From Phoronis australis (lineage: Eukaryota; Phoronida; Phoronidae): a DNA stretch of 64,000 bases. Numbering within the stretch: position 1 is the first letter of the stretch; every line of letters begins with the position of its first letter. The notes under the pieces were generated by a model. That model saw nothing but the letters and a program-made list of their open reading frames with translations, did not search any database and was not told where the DNA came from. The DNA is taken from assembly GCA_002633005.1 (NCBI GenBank), contig NMRA01000109.1:470624-534623 (forward strand), read 5' to 3'. This document shows positions 22,759 to 34,194 of the stretch, piece by piece. A program made the translations under genes and the position numbers.

Positions 22759-25536
22759 GTAATGTTAGAGTTACTTGTAGTTTGAATGGAATGTGATTTT
22801 TTTCATTCAACAGTTAGTTCTTTACGTTTTTAACGTTTATTTAGATTGCAAGCATTATTCACATCACGGTAAAGACATAACAATAGTAGCATTGTGCAAT
22901 TATGATTGTACTTTAGCAGATATAAAAAAATACCCTTTACGCCACATACACACGTGACATTCGCAGAGACCGCATGTCTAGACTTTCAGCTAAAATTAAA
23001 TCTGCTTGACAACGTGTATTTTCAAATTTATTGAAATAGATTTCATAATTTTTTCAATTTTAAAATGATCTAGAATTCCAATGTTTACTTGACCTAAACA
23101 GGGGTAAATTCTTTAGTCTACTAATGTGAACTTTGGCTAAACAAATTATGAGATTAATAGCATCTGGTGCGCCAATTTTCACAAAAATGTCTACATGAGT
23201 TAAGTTAAGCACTATTATTTTTCTAAAAAACAATTAAAACGCTGCCAAATGGACTTGGTACTAGGATAAAGCTAATGAAGATCATATCAGTTTCCTCTTT
23301 ACAAAAAAGTGCCTTTATCCGAGTCCATAACTCCAAATTTATGTAAAAGAGAATTGCAACTTACTAGTCAATACGATAGTATAAATTGAAACCACTTCAG
23401 TTTGTAAAACAGAGAAATGGATTATATACTTTCTCCACCACTTCTCCCCTATAAAAATACATAAATGCCATTTTCCCACTTGGATTCAGGTTTGAGTTCC
23501 TTATAGTTACCGTTAATTAAGTGGGTGTAAGCTTTTTATTTGTACACTAAAACTAAGTAAGGTTCTTGGAGAATTGGGAAAATTTGTTTAGTTCTACAGA
23601 AGTACAGAAAACGAATTAGCAAACTTTACGAAATCTAGATTTTTAGGCACCGTACAATGATTGGGAACATATGCAAAAAGAATTGACAACTTTTTTGAAT
23701 CTTTAAGAACACGCACGTCACACCTCTGTTCCTATTTAGATATTTGAAATCCAGTTAACCTCTTCATTCATTCTCTAACATTCTTAAGTAGAATTTATTT
23801 ACATTTTACGAACTTTTAAAGGTTTTATTCCACATTTTGGCTTATTTTCCTTCAATATCTGTTAACCATTTCCCTTCGTTGACTACCGCAACATCTTTTG
23901 TACCCAGTTGCATAAAACTTGATATCTGGAGTATAAAGCACAATACGCCGGGTAAGTCCTTATCCGGGGCATAACTTCGTATATGTCGGATAAGTTGGGT
24001 TGTTTAAAGATCATAGTTATCCGCCATATAACTCATGCATGTACTATCTGCCGTACAAAAATACTCGACCATCAGACTTCGGATAACTACCCCTATACGA
24101 ATTGCAATGAGCAAACTGTACAAATTAGGACCCGGACAGCAGAAGTTTTAGTGTGAAATTAAAGATTCTCTTAACAAATGTGGCCAGAAAGAGCTCAGAC
24201 AGATGTTTCTCTTCGGAGAAGAGGCCATACGTTTTACAGTATAACTGTGGTCTCGTGGATGACAACATAAAGCCTGCCACGAGGAAGAATTGTTCAGTAA
24301 CAACCTTAATTCGAATGTTGGTGTGACTTACGTGTAGCTAATATGCAAGGGGCAGCTTCATGAACATGCATGGTCGGGGACGGGCACCAGTGACACGCAT
24401 GGTGGCAAGCGTCACATCAGCATAAGTGCAGGACTTGAATCGAATCGTAAGACTCCAGTATCACCCAAACGCTGAATTAGATCAAGGCCAGCTTCTACCG
24501 AATGACTCTATTCCCCGGGGCAATACTGCTAATAGGCTGTGTAAATGGAAACCTTGTAAAGATCATCGGCCCCACTGTGAATGAACCAAACTTCGCGAAT
24601 ACAAAGAATGATCACAGTCTCAACGTAATGGTGATCTCTGAGGAAAAAAGTATTGACCAACCTATGCACCTTTATAGCTACTCTTTAACAGTAGTTGACT
24701 TTGAATTTGGCAAGTCTCGATCGTTTTTCAAGTGCATTTAAAAGTGGACTCAATCTTCCGGACCAGAACGCTAACCTAATATTTACACAAAAGGAATTTT
24801 TGTTGAGGGTAGTCCACATAATTATACCTGTTATGTCTCATGGCCAAATTTTTATTTCATGGCTTGCAATCATGTTATTGTTTGGATACCGTTGCTCACT
24901 GTTGCTAACATATTATTTCCTATGTCTATTTGTAGCTATCCTTCAATCAATTCACACGAGTCGGGATCAAGTGTATATCATTGCTAACTTTTCTGCCTGG
25001 GGGTGCACCCCCATGTCCTTACACAACATAATCACAGTGTTAGATTTAGGTTACAACGTGTTTATAACGTTGCTTTAAAGTGAATGGTTCAAAGCTATTT
25101 AGTTGAAGTTAATATGTATACACGTGTGTTGAATGTTAATAAAACACGCTGCCGCTTCCCCACAAAATTTTGAGAACAGAAATTTTTCAACTTCGGCTAT
25201 CTTCGGAAACACGTCACATCAGGAACCTGACCCGATCACTGCCTAGTCTGTCCATAGGTTTGTACTTGGACTACCTGGCACAAATGGAATCTTTCTGTTT
25301 GTTAGAATCGGTTTATTATGCACCTTTTGACCATTAGTTCTCTGAAATGTGACACATATGCACATGGTCTTGTGTGTTGCCATAAACATTTTACAGTAGT
25401 TAGTAGAGAATTGACCCATCATTGCAGAGTCAGCCTGACTGAGTCCACAGTGTCTATTGCTGTGTGCCAAGAGGAGTACTTTTTTCAAATGTAGACGGAT
25501 TTTTAGATTTAAACTGGAGTAAATATTTGAAGAAGA
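22759..25536. other. Intergenic, nothing recognised
   Basis: AT-rich sequence. A 127-residue hydrophobic open frame at 24695-25078 shows no family pattern and is probably chance. Confidence 0.4.
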
Positions 25537-25743
25537 ATGCCTGACCGTTGTGTATTTGGAGACAGTGGCAATACGCCAAGGGCTCGTGTATCTTTGCACA
25601 AGTTTCCCACTGATCCAAGAATGCGTTGCAAGTGGGAAAAATTTGCGAAGTCTACGAGTGGAGCGTCGCCGTATTCGGTAGTATGTAGCGAACATATTTT
25701 GTGTGGACTGATTCTAGAACGACAGCCTGTGATCCCAGTATAA
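25537..25743 (+). pseudogene. Degenerate THAP-type zinc-finger ORF
   Basis: The 68-residue frame starts MPDRCVFGDSGNTPRARVSL and has HKFPTDPRMRCKWEKFAK, then YSVVCSEHI. This fits the THAP finger: MP..C at the start, FP, a W in the middle, and CSEH at the end. The second zinc-binding cysteine, expected at the residue before S in GDSGN, is aspartate, and the usual F after CSEH is isoleucine. The frame stops after 68 residues without a transposase domain. It is therefore most likely a decayed transposon or THAP-gene exon. A possible continuation near 25765 needs a frameshift. Confidence 0.6.
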
Positions 25744-26368
25744 TTGTAAACCAGGATGAGTGAACTTTTGGAGAGTATTCGAAACGGTACATGCCGTCGC
25801 TTTCCAGAACCTAGTGGAAAAAGAAAATTTGCACAGTGATTATGTTTTTGAGCAAAAACTATAAGGAATATTCTAATTATTGGAGTGTGAATATCCCATC
25901 CTGTTGACCATATACTCAGCTTAAAAAATAGTTGAAAAAGTTTTGAAATTGTTTTTTCTTTGAAAGTCAATTGCGCTTCAAGGCTTGATTGTTTGTCACA
26001 ACATAAGTCATATTTTTCTAAATTTTACGTATGAATCGTTCCTGGTCTGACATCACACATATGCCTGTTCTGAGAATTGACTCGGCTGAAATCGGATAAG
26101 GTCATTACTGCTGGGCTTTTCTAATTAACCAAGCTGTGCGAACAAGAACTGCCATGTGCAGCAGATTCATACAGTGCTATTATTTTTGTTGAAAAGCAGT
26201 TGTTTTAGTGTGAAACTATGTCTTTAACGTTGAAGCAACGTTGTGTTTCTGCAGCGTTATCGGTAGAGGTACATATAAGCTTAGGGCAGGAAGGGGTGCT
26301 GCGCAAAGCGTGACCTTCACCAAAATCTGTGATACATGTATCTGCACGAAATAATTCTCTTTCTTACT
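25744..26368. other. Intergenic, nothing recognised
   Basis: No exon, repeat or structural signal was seen. Confidence 0.4.
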
Positions 26369-27577
26369 AAAAAAGAGCAACGCGGAGCGTTGAAATGCGC
26401 CCAAGAATGCATTGCTAATGGTGCGCTTTTAGGGTTATTTATTTGTATCACAAAATGGCCACTAGATGGCGCAAAAACATACAATCCATTCAAAAACAGG
26501 AACATGCCATATTTCATAAAAAATCTGTCAAAGAACTTCAGAGAAACAAAGGTAAACAGAATAAAATGAAATTGCCACTAGTGGGCACAGGGTCCGTTGG
26601 ATCCGCCTGAAAGTCGTCGTCGTCTGTTATCTTCGTATAAATATAGATTCTTACATGGCGAAGTCGTTATCCCCCGTTATCTAGAGCCCGAGTGGATTTT
26701 CGAGAATTATCGCCCGATTTGGTTGATACAGGGGTGGACACCAAAAACAAGATTTGAAAACAGCAAAAAATGGCCAGTAGGTGGCGCAAAATACCTCGAT
26801 TCCATCCAAAAACAGGAAGATAGCGTCATCACACCAATAGATGCCTATATTTAAAATTTTAGCAAAATCTGTTGAGGACCTTTGAAGATACTGAGTTAAG
26901 CGTAAAAAATTAAAATTGCTACTAGGGGCCACAGCAGTCGTCAGATCTGTCCGAAAGTCGTCGTCATCCGTAGTCAACATCATATAAATGCACTTGCTAA
27001 ATTAAGTAAAGATTCTGCAAACGGTTTACGAGATACAGCCATAGGCGCAACAAAAACAAAACTGCCACTAGGATGCGCCACAGTAGTCGAAATCGTCCGA
27101 AAATCATCGTCAGCCGTCCTCTTTATAGTAAGCACATACATGCCAATTTTCACAATCATCGTTTGAGCGGTTTGGTTGATGGAGGGGTGGACGCAAAAAA
27201 CTCGAAAACACTAAAAATGGCCACTAGGTGGCGCAAACTACGACAAATCCATCTGAAAATGGAAAGATAGCGTCATCTCACTAATAGGTGCCTACATACC
27301 GAATTTCACGAAAATCCGTTAAGGACTTTTGAAGATACAAAGGTACGCGTAAAAAAACTAAAATTGCCACTAGGGGGCACATCGGTAGTCGGATCCCTCC
27401 GAAATTTCGCTCATGCCGTCCCATTTATGAATGGAACATATGTACCAAATTTCATGAACGTAAGTCAAAGAGTTTTGGAGATAGAGCAGCGGACGCCGGA
27501 CGGACGCCACCCGGACGGACGGACGGACGGACGGAGATGACGCATAATGCGTCCACATATAAATATGTGGGCGTATA
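26369..27577 (-). mobile_element. CCTAGTGGC-array repeat element (- copy)
   Basis: This is the reverse-complement copy of 21272-22758. It begins with GCAACGCGGAGCGTTGAAAT, carries cores such as GGCCACTAGATGGCGC (26455), GGCCAGTAGGTGGCGC (26770), GGCCACTAGGTGGCGC (27215) and GCCACTAGGGGGCAC (27364), and ends CACATATAAATATGTGGGCG. It is shorter than the + copy, and part of one unit is replaced by a single arm of the foldback element at 26641-26716. Together the two copies form a large inverted repeat with a spacer of about 3.6 kb. Confidence 0.8.
26641..26716 (+). mobile_element. Single arm of the foldback element
   Basis: ATAGATTCTTACATGGCGAA through TTATCGCCCGA is nearly identical to the left arm at 3629-3700. 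The second arm and loop are missing, so it is a truncated insertion nested in the repeat. Confidence 0.75.
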
Positions 27578-30075
27578 AAAAATAAAATCCCACGAAGAGC
27601 TCCTTATTACTGGCCGGCACTTACATCGCTGCATAGTCCTTGCGGCTACAGAGCGGAGTACGGAGTGCTACTCGACGGACGGAGCCCGGGTGTACCCGCT
27701 ATTTTGAAAGGAGTTGGAGCCGAGTTTAAGGCATTCACACCGCACTACCTTTTGGGAGCTCACTCGCTGCTATATATAAAACATGTTGCTTACAAAGGTC
27801 GTTGGGCTAGACTTTTATGCTTACGTTTAGACATACACATCTGGACTCACTTGTTACCCTTTGGTATAGTCACCATGCGCGTGATTTATGAATAATATAA
27901 AGCTTCCTCTTATCGTATGCACGATCCTGTCATCTACACAAATAGCGGCACTCGGGGGAAGTTTTCCGAGTACGACCCGATGCCACGTGAAGCGCTTTGA
28001 ATCAGAGGCATATTCAAAAATATTACTAACTTAGTTATCACTGTAGTTAGTAGCACCAGTACCTGCAATTTTGTTGCTACTTGTCCATGCATATCCTATC
28101 TTTAAGGAATATGCTGGGGCTGGACCTTTTCGGCAGGGGAGGGGTTCGATCGTATTTTGAAAACATTTGATTACGACGAATGAGTATCCTTTACCAATAA
28201 GTTTAAATGACACTAGTTCAAAGCCAATTTCATTTCATCATTTTTCTGAAGGGAAGTGGAAACTCAAAAGTACCTAAAATAGGGTAATCAGTGGATAGCA
28301 TTAGTACAGAAATTCACTAAACCTTTCAGATTAGTGCGCGATTGTCGGGCCCGAACCTCGGCAAAAGACAGTCTCAGGGCTTGCAACTACACTCTTTCGC
28401 AGTGCTACGCAAGGAATGCTGTTTACCATTGCTTCTCATGGGTTAGAGTAATGAAACCGATGCCATATCATTCAGTCATCTCCATTAGTTGAAATTTGGG
28501 AAACCCTTTTCAGTATACTCTTACGACCACCTTTGACTTGAATAGTTTTAATATATTAATACGGACAGTGATCGAAGTAAACGAAATCAAGGAAACCCTG
28601 ATCCAGTGGCTTAAGCCCAAACAGGGTACACTGCATAGAAGGCGTGGACAAGAGGTGTCGATGTGAACTGTAAACTTTCAACCGAGCCTGCGCTTTGATA
28701 CTCACACACGGAATTCCGTGTGTTGTTCGTCATGTTTCCACAGGGCCACTTTCAGTATAGGTGGCGCTGTATCAGAGCCCGGTAGTTTCCACAGGGCCAC
28801 TTCTCAGTATAGGTGGCGTTGCGTCAGAGGGTAGGGTTGCGACATGTGTAGCAAAATATGAAGTCTTGTTTAAATAACGTCCTATAAGTTGACCTTTGCT
28901 CTCGCAAGATCCTTTCAACATTGTTCTCCCTTGTACCATTCTAATTTATAAGTACACCAAAGCTGGCACCACAAATCTTACTAACAAAGCATAAATTATG
29001 ATAATTCTCTTATAAAACAGTTGGCTATTGTCATGCAGAGAGCGAAAACTTCCGTCTTACCCTAGTTATTGGATATTTTCATTGTGCATGTTTGTGTCTG
29101 TGGTAGCTCCACTGAAAGTGGGGTAGGTTGCACCAGGGAACCTTTTCAAGCGCAGGTACAGGAGTTTGTCTAGGGCGTCCGAAAATGGACTGGCATGCAC
29201 TTTAGGCAATGCTTGAGATTCTTAGTCCATTACGGTGTTTGAAAATTGACCAATCTCGGGATTTTGGACCCCCTGTAGAACAAAACCTGCTTCCAAGGAG
29301 TGTAGTAGTATAGGAGAGTTCACTTGTGAGTTCGCTGTTACCGCTACTACTAGCGCCGCCAAGTGATGAACAAGCAACAGTCAACCAGGAAGTGCCAAAA
29401 CAAATTGGAAGGACGCATTATGCAGTGCGATAAATTGCACTAATTCATCCTCGACAACCCCAGACGTGTCGTTTTTTAGGTTTTCTAAGGATCCGGAAAG
29501 GTAAGTATTATATGTTATTCAATAATATAATACATTGTCTTTCATTTTGTGTGTTCTGTTCACAGTTGTTAGACAAGTCGATCGCACGTCCCGGTGCCAC
29601 TGTCTGTTGTTTGCAGTGTAGACTAGGCCTACTGGTCAGCCGGCGGAAGGACTACTGATTAACGTACGATGTTATCGTCTGCTTTTTGGATACTTGCAGT
29701 CCATGTATTCCAAATCAAAATGTCACTCTAACGATCGCAGGGATAATTTTAGGAAAACATAGCCATGGCCATGGGTGAATATGAATCATCGAAGTGACAC
29801 GGCCATGGCACAATCACAGCCACAGGGACTCAAGTTTGCATTAGTCAAGTTAAAGACATAACGTAGAATTGTCGTGAGGACTTGACAGGTCGCCTCATGG
29901 GTCTCACGCTCCGCTGATTTATATACACTAGTTTGAAAAGGCTTTGCCCAGTTACACATTTTGTGTCATAAAACTGAGAGATAATCATACCTGCAGCTAA
30001 TGCAGCTAGTAGAACTTGTCTCATTTATCACATTGGTGTAGGCTCACAGAAGAACTGTGATATTCTGTTGAGCCC
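27578..30075. other. Intergenic, short tandem duplication and palindrome only
   Basis: No exon was recognised. It contains a 20-bp perfect palindrome at 28704-28723 and a duplicated unit of about 51 bp at 28734-28833. Confidence 0.4.
28734..28833. repeat. ~51-bp tandem duplication
   Basis: GTTTCCACAGGGCCACTT, CAGTATAGGTGGCG and GTCAGAG/ATCAGAG occur in both halves. Confidence 0.8.
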
Positions 30076-30117
30076 AGACCGTCCGGAGTTGCACCGTATA
30101 CCAACTCCGGACGGTCT
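30076..30117. repeat. Perfect 16-bp inverted repeat (hairpin)
   Basis: AGACCGTCCGGAGTTG at 30076-30091 pairs perfectly with CAACTCCGGACGGTCT at 30102-30117, around a 10-base loop. The GC-rich stem stands out in AT-rich DNA. An outer GAG/CTC pair across a three-base bulge could extend it. The function is unknown. Confidence 0.85.
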
Positions 30118-30282
30118 CTCATGACAATTTAGCGTTATGGAATCTGTGGGTCTCGGTGAAAAGTTGTGCGGCCCCTTAAAATAACCGTGGATCGACATTT
30201 GAGTCCTAGATTTTTTAGTTGACGCCAAAACGCTTTTGTCTCTATCACAATCACAGTACGACAGGACTTCTGTAGTGTAGTG

Positions 30283-30918
30283 NNNNNNNNNNNNNNNNNN
30301 NNNNNNNNNNNNNNNNNNNNNNNNNNNNNNNNNNNNNNNNNNNNNNNNNNNNNNNNNNNNNNNNNNNNNNNNNNNNNNNNNNNNNNNNNNNNNNNNNNNN
30401 NNNNNNNNNNNNNNNNNNNNNNNNNNNNNNNNNNNNNNNNNNNNNNNNNNNNNNNNNNNNNNNNNNNNNNNNNNNNNNNNNNNNNNNNNNNNNNNNNNNN
30501 NNNNNNNNNNNNNNNNNNNNNNNNNNNNNNNNNNNNNNNNNNNNNNNNNNNNNNNNNNNNNNNNNNNNNNNNNNNNNNNNNNNNNNNNNNNNNNNNNNNN
30601 NNNNNNNNNNNNNNNNNNNNNNNNNNNNNNNNNNNNNNNNNNNNNNNNNNNNNNNNNNNNNNNNNNNNNNNNNNNNNNNNNNNNNNNNNNNNNNNNNNNN
30701 NNNNNNNNNNNNNNNNNNNNNNNNNNNNNNNNNNNNNNNNNNNNNNNNNNNNNNNNNNNNNNNNNNNNNNNNNNNNNNNNNNNNNNNNNNNNNNNNNNNN
30801 NNNNNNNNNNNNNNNNNNNNNNNNNNNNNNNNNNNNNNNNNNNNNNNNNNNNNNNNNNNNNNNNNNNNNNNNNNNNNNNNNNNNNNNNNNNNNNNNNNNN
30901 NNNNNNNNNNNNNNNNNN
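30283..30918. other. Assembly gap (636 N)
   Basis: Run of N. Open frames across it are artefacts. Confidence 0.99.
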
Positions 30919-31165
30919 CCCCAGGAGCAATCATTCAAATTTTATTGTCCATGGAGGTATGAACTGTTATAAGGAAAGATAATTTGCCTTGTTAAGAACT
31001 CAAACATGAAACAAAACCGTGATAGATTTTGAAGGGAGCTTCAAAAGAATAAAAACAAATACACTTTAATATTGATTAAAATACACATTTTCTTTCTCAT
31101 TCGATTATAAGTGGATGTTAGTTTACGTATTCAACCATTTTCAATCACGCAGTAATTTTATTGCA
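30919..31165. repeat. Dispersed repeat, copy 2
   Basis: Diverged copy of 15430-15682 in the same orientation. It begins directly after the N gap, so its true left end is hidden. Confidence 0.55.
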
Positions 31166-33802
31166 CGTTGAACGTCATTAAAGTATGAATTCATCAGTGT
31201 TTACATTGTTCGGACTGCGGTCCTAAGTAAGTATTGATTATTCACCGCTTGGAGCGCTAGTGTTTCGACCGGTAACCATTGCGGCGAATGGTAAAATGGC
31301 GGAGTGAACTCTCCTATACTCGTACACTCCTTGCTGCTTCTCTGAAGCATGAGATGTTGATAGGGTTGTATTAGTAACTCATCAGTATAGTACAAGTGAC
31401 TTTTTGAGCTCTGTAATCCTATAATAGATTTTCGTTGTTGCACCCATAGAATTGAGGAAAAAATCACTCGGAAAGCTTCCCAATGTCTCCTTCGTCACTA
31501 ATGTAGCAATACCAATGATGTTTGTTTGACATCTTGCTCAATAGATAATTGTACATTAGAGTAGCGCCACCTAGAGTATTTTAATCAAACTGACAGTCAC
31601 AGATTGACAGAAAGCTATGTAAGTACGTTATGTAAAAAATGACTACACAAAATCTGTCAAAGAGACAAGATTTTTATTCTTGCGTTCGGCTCAACAGAGA
31701 CAGCAGTAACAGATGGACGTGAGCTCAAGTTTTGTGATATAGATTTGCAGGAGCGATAAAAAAGAGTAAAATGGACTTAAAAATAAGCAGTGAAAATGAA
31801 ATTTTGGACGTTAAAATGCGAGAACATAAAAAGTCAATTACACCATCCAAACTAATCTTCTTGTATTTATCCTTTCCTCTTTCATGCTACGTCTTTATTT
31901 TTGCTATAGTGTGATGTGTTGATGCCGAGGAAATTCATCCACTTCCCTGTACTTTTTATTTGCGATTTTTAAGAAAAAATTAAAAAGTTGTCGTAAAAAG
32001 GGTTATAAAAAACTCATAAAAATCAGACTCAGATTTCATTTGGCAAGGCCAGCTGATGTGCTAAGTTTCAAAAAGATCAGTAATTTTGCATATAGGCCTA
32101 TAGCCCACCATCTATTTTTTATATGGAATCGCTCTTAATATATGTCGTGATACTGGAAATGCTTTTGAAGTAGTAGATAACTTTAGTAAATAAGAGTTTG
32201 AGTGAAAATTTCCATTGCCAAATCTCATTTTATTCAATTGTGGGATGGTCGGTTTGTCTCTGAAATCAAACTCGCCTGCGTCCATTCTGTTGACATCAAT
32301 CGCTTTGGCGCTGCCGTCAATAACACGCATCATTTCAGAAACCAATTCTTCCAGGGACTACCTAGAAGGAAGATTGCAGACCACAACACACTCGTCATGC
32401 TCAGTTAGCAGGTTCTCTTCAGTTTTTGTGTGTCGTTCTCTTAAATCAGTCGCACGGTCTCTGCGCACGAATAACTTTGTCTAAAAACACCTTTAAACCC
32501 GTCGAAAAAATAGCATTTTGTTTAGAAAACTGACCTTCGGTGAACACGCCGTGACAAGTCAAATCGTAGAGTCTGGTCTCAAGCAGTAGCAGGTTGTCAA
32601 TTTTTCCAAGACCAGCATTCATGTCTATTTAGATTAAGAACAAATGTCAGGCCAATTTTAAAACGGTACGTGGTCTAAATTAAATGTAGATAGATGGCGC
32701 GTTTATAGCCGTTTTTATTTCACCTTCTGCTCAACAATAGTTTACACAAAGTTTTGCAGTTAATACGTCTTTGAATAAATAGGAGAGTATTATTATTTGA
32801 AGTTCAATCTACTTATAAGGCTTTAAAAAATGTAATTAGCAATCGTTCAATTCCAATTGATTGATCACTCTCCTTCCTAACTGAACGTGTTTCCACTTTC
32901 TATTTTACAAATTACATTTTCAGGTGTGCAAAATTACACGTAACTGCATATGTGTATTGTTGTCATAAGCAGACAAATTTCAGAATGAACATTGGGTTAG
33001 AAGTCCTTTCATTATTCCCAAAATGTAGTTAATGGGTGTTTAACATAGGCTTAGCGTCCGTAGGCAATCGTCTTTTGTTCTCTGGGTCTGGTCTGTACGC
33101 CTTGAAAGTCAAATTTCCAGTCACATCTCTTTCCATCCGGCGTCTTTAATGTTCTCAGATATGAGTACTTGCCAAGACTGGCGACACCTCGTTATTTGAC
33201 AAACTGTTGTTACCAGCACAAACGTGTGGATGGCTGCTGGATGTCAGTTTTGATTAAAGGCCCCTCACCGCTGGCAGACTTTATGCTTGTATACTCGACT
33301 AAAACTTGAAAACAAAAGTTTGCCAATGTGGAACACAACCAATCTAGTTTGCTGAAGTTTGGTCATGCAGATTAATTTGAAACCTCTTAGATGAATATTA
33401 TCCAAGCAAGCAACTGAAAGTCATTTGATTGTCAGTGTTCAAAATTTCAGCCTCCGTAAGGGAGTGATGTGTGGAAGAGACTAAGTTCGTAGCAATGGGT
33501 CCTGGTTCTCAATAATGAGGTATTGGGCCGAATATTTGGTCTTCTCTAAAAGTGGTTTTGTAACTCAATTGCGCAAGCAACTGTCTTTCCACATTTTAGT
33601 ATCATTATATTATGTACTTAAAATATTCCTTTTTCTTACGCCACCAAAGGCACATTTTTGTAAAACGCAGTTCAAAATTTGAGAAATAAGAAAGGCTAAT
33701 TTTGCATATCATAATAAATTTTGCCTATAAAGTGACAATTTCATTTAAAACTGAAATGTAAAAAACAGGGAAATCAATGTTTTAAACTTCTTCGGCATTT
33801 TT
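31166..33802. other. Intergenic, nothing recognised
   Basis: Short open frames only (for example 32202-32484), without codon or domain support. Confidence 0.4.
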
Positions 33803-33922
33803 TCGAATATCGTGAGACGTCAGATATACAGCTAGTATCAGAACGTTTAGATTATTATGGACTCGAATATCGTGAGACGTCATATATACAGCTAGTACTA
33901 GGACGTTTAGTTTATCATGGAC
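33803..33922. repeat. 60-bp tandem duplication
   Basis: Two head-to-tail 60-bp units start TCGAATATCGTGAGACGTCA at 33803 and 33863 and differ at only a few positions. A third start (TCGAATTA) follows at 33923. Each unit holds a GACGTCA half-palindrome close to a CRE/ATF-type site. Confidence 0.85.
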
Positions 33923-34140
33923 TCGAATTACTGTAGTATCTACCTAAGATCAACTGCCAGCAAACAATTGTCTGAGTGGCACTGTGTGCATTGTGGATTT
34001 GATGACTCGGAGTCCACAAATCCACACGCATTTGTTTACTACGCGTAAACAGCTCTTTGGATGGGTGATTTCGAACCCGGAATGGATTTATATTTCTTTG
34101 GAAATACAGACAATTCAAAATCTAAGTAGGTTGGGTGACT

Positions 34141-34194
34141 CCCCCCCCCAAACCCCTTCCCGCCCCCCAACCCCCTCCCGCCCCCCAACCCCCC
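34141..34194. repeat. C-rich short tandem tract
   Basis: About three units of CCCCTCCCGCCCCCCAA. The complementary strand has many G-runs of four or more, so G-quadruplex or i-motif folding is plausible. Proline-rich reading frames here are by-products of this composition. Confidence 0.8.

Noticed and set aside
24695-25078. 127-residue hydrophobic frame, possibly a membrane protein
   Set aside because: AT-rich DNA gives hydrophobic codons by chance; no splice sites, motif or family pattern.
30028-30972. Long open frames through the second N gap
   Set aside because: These are almost entirely N; no evidence of coding.
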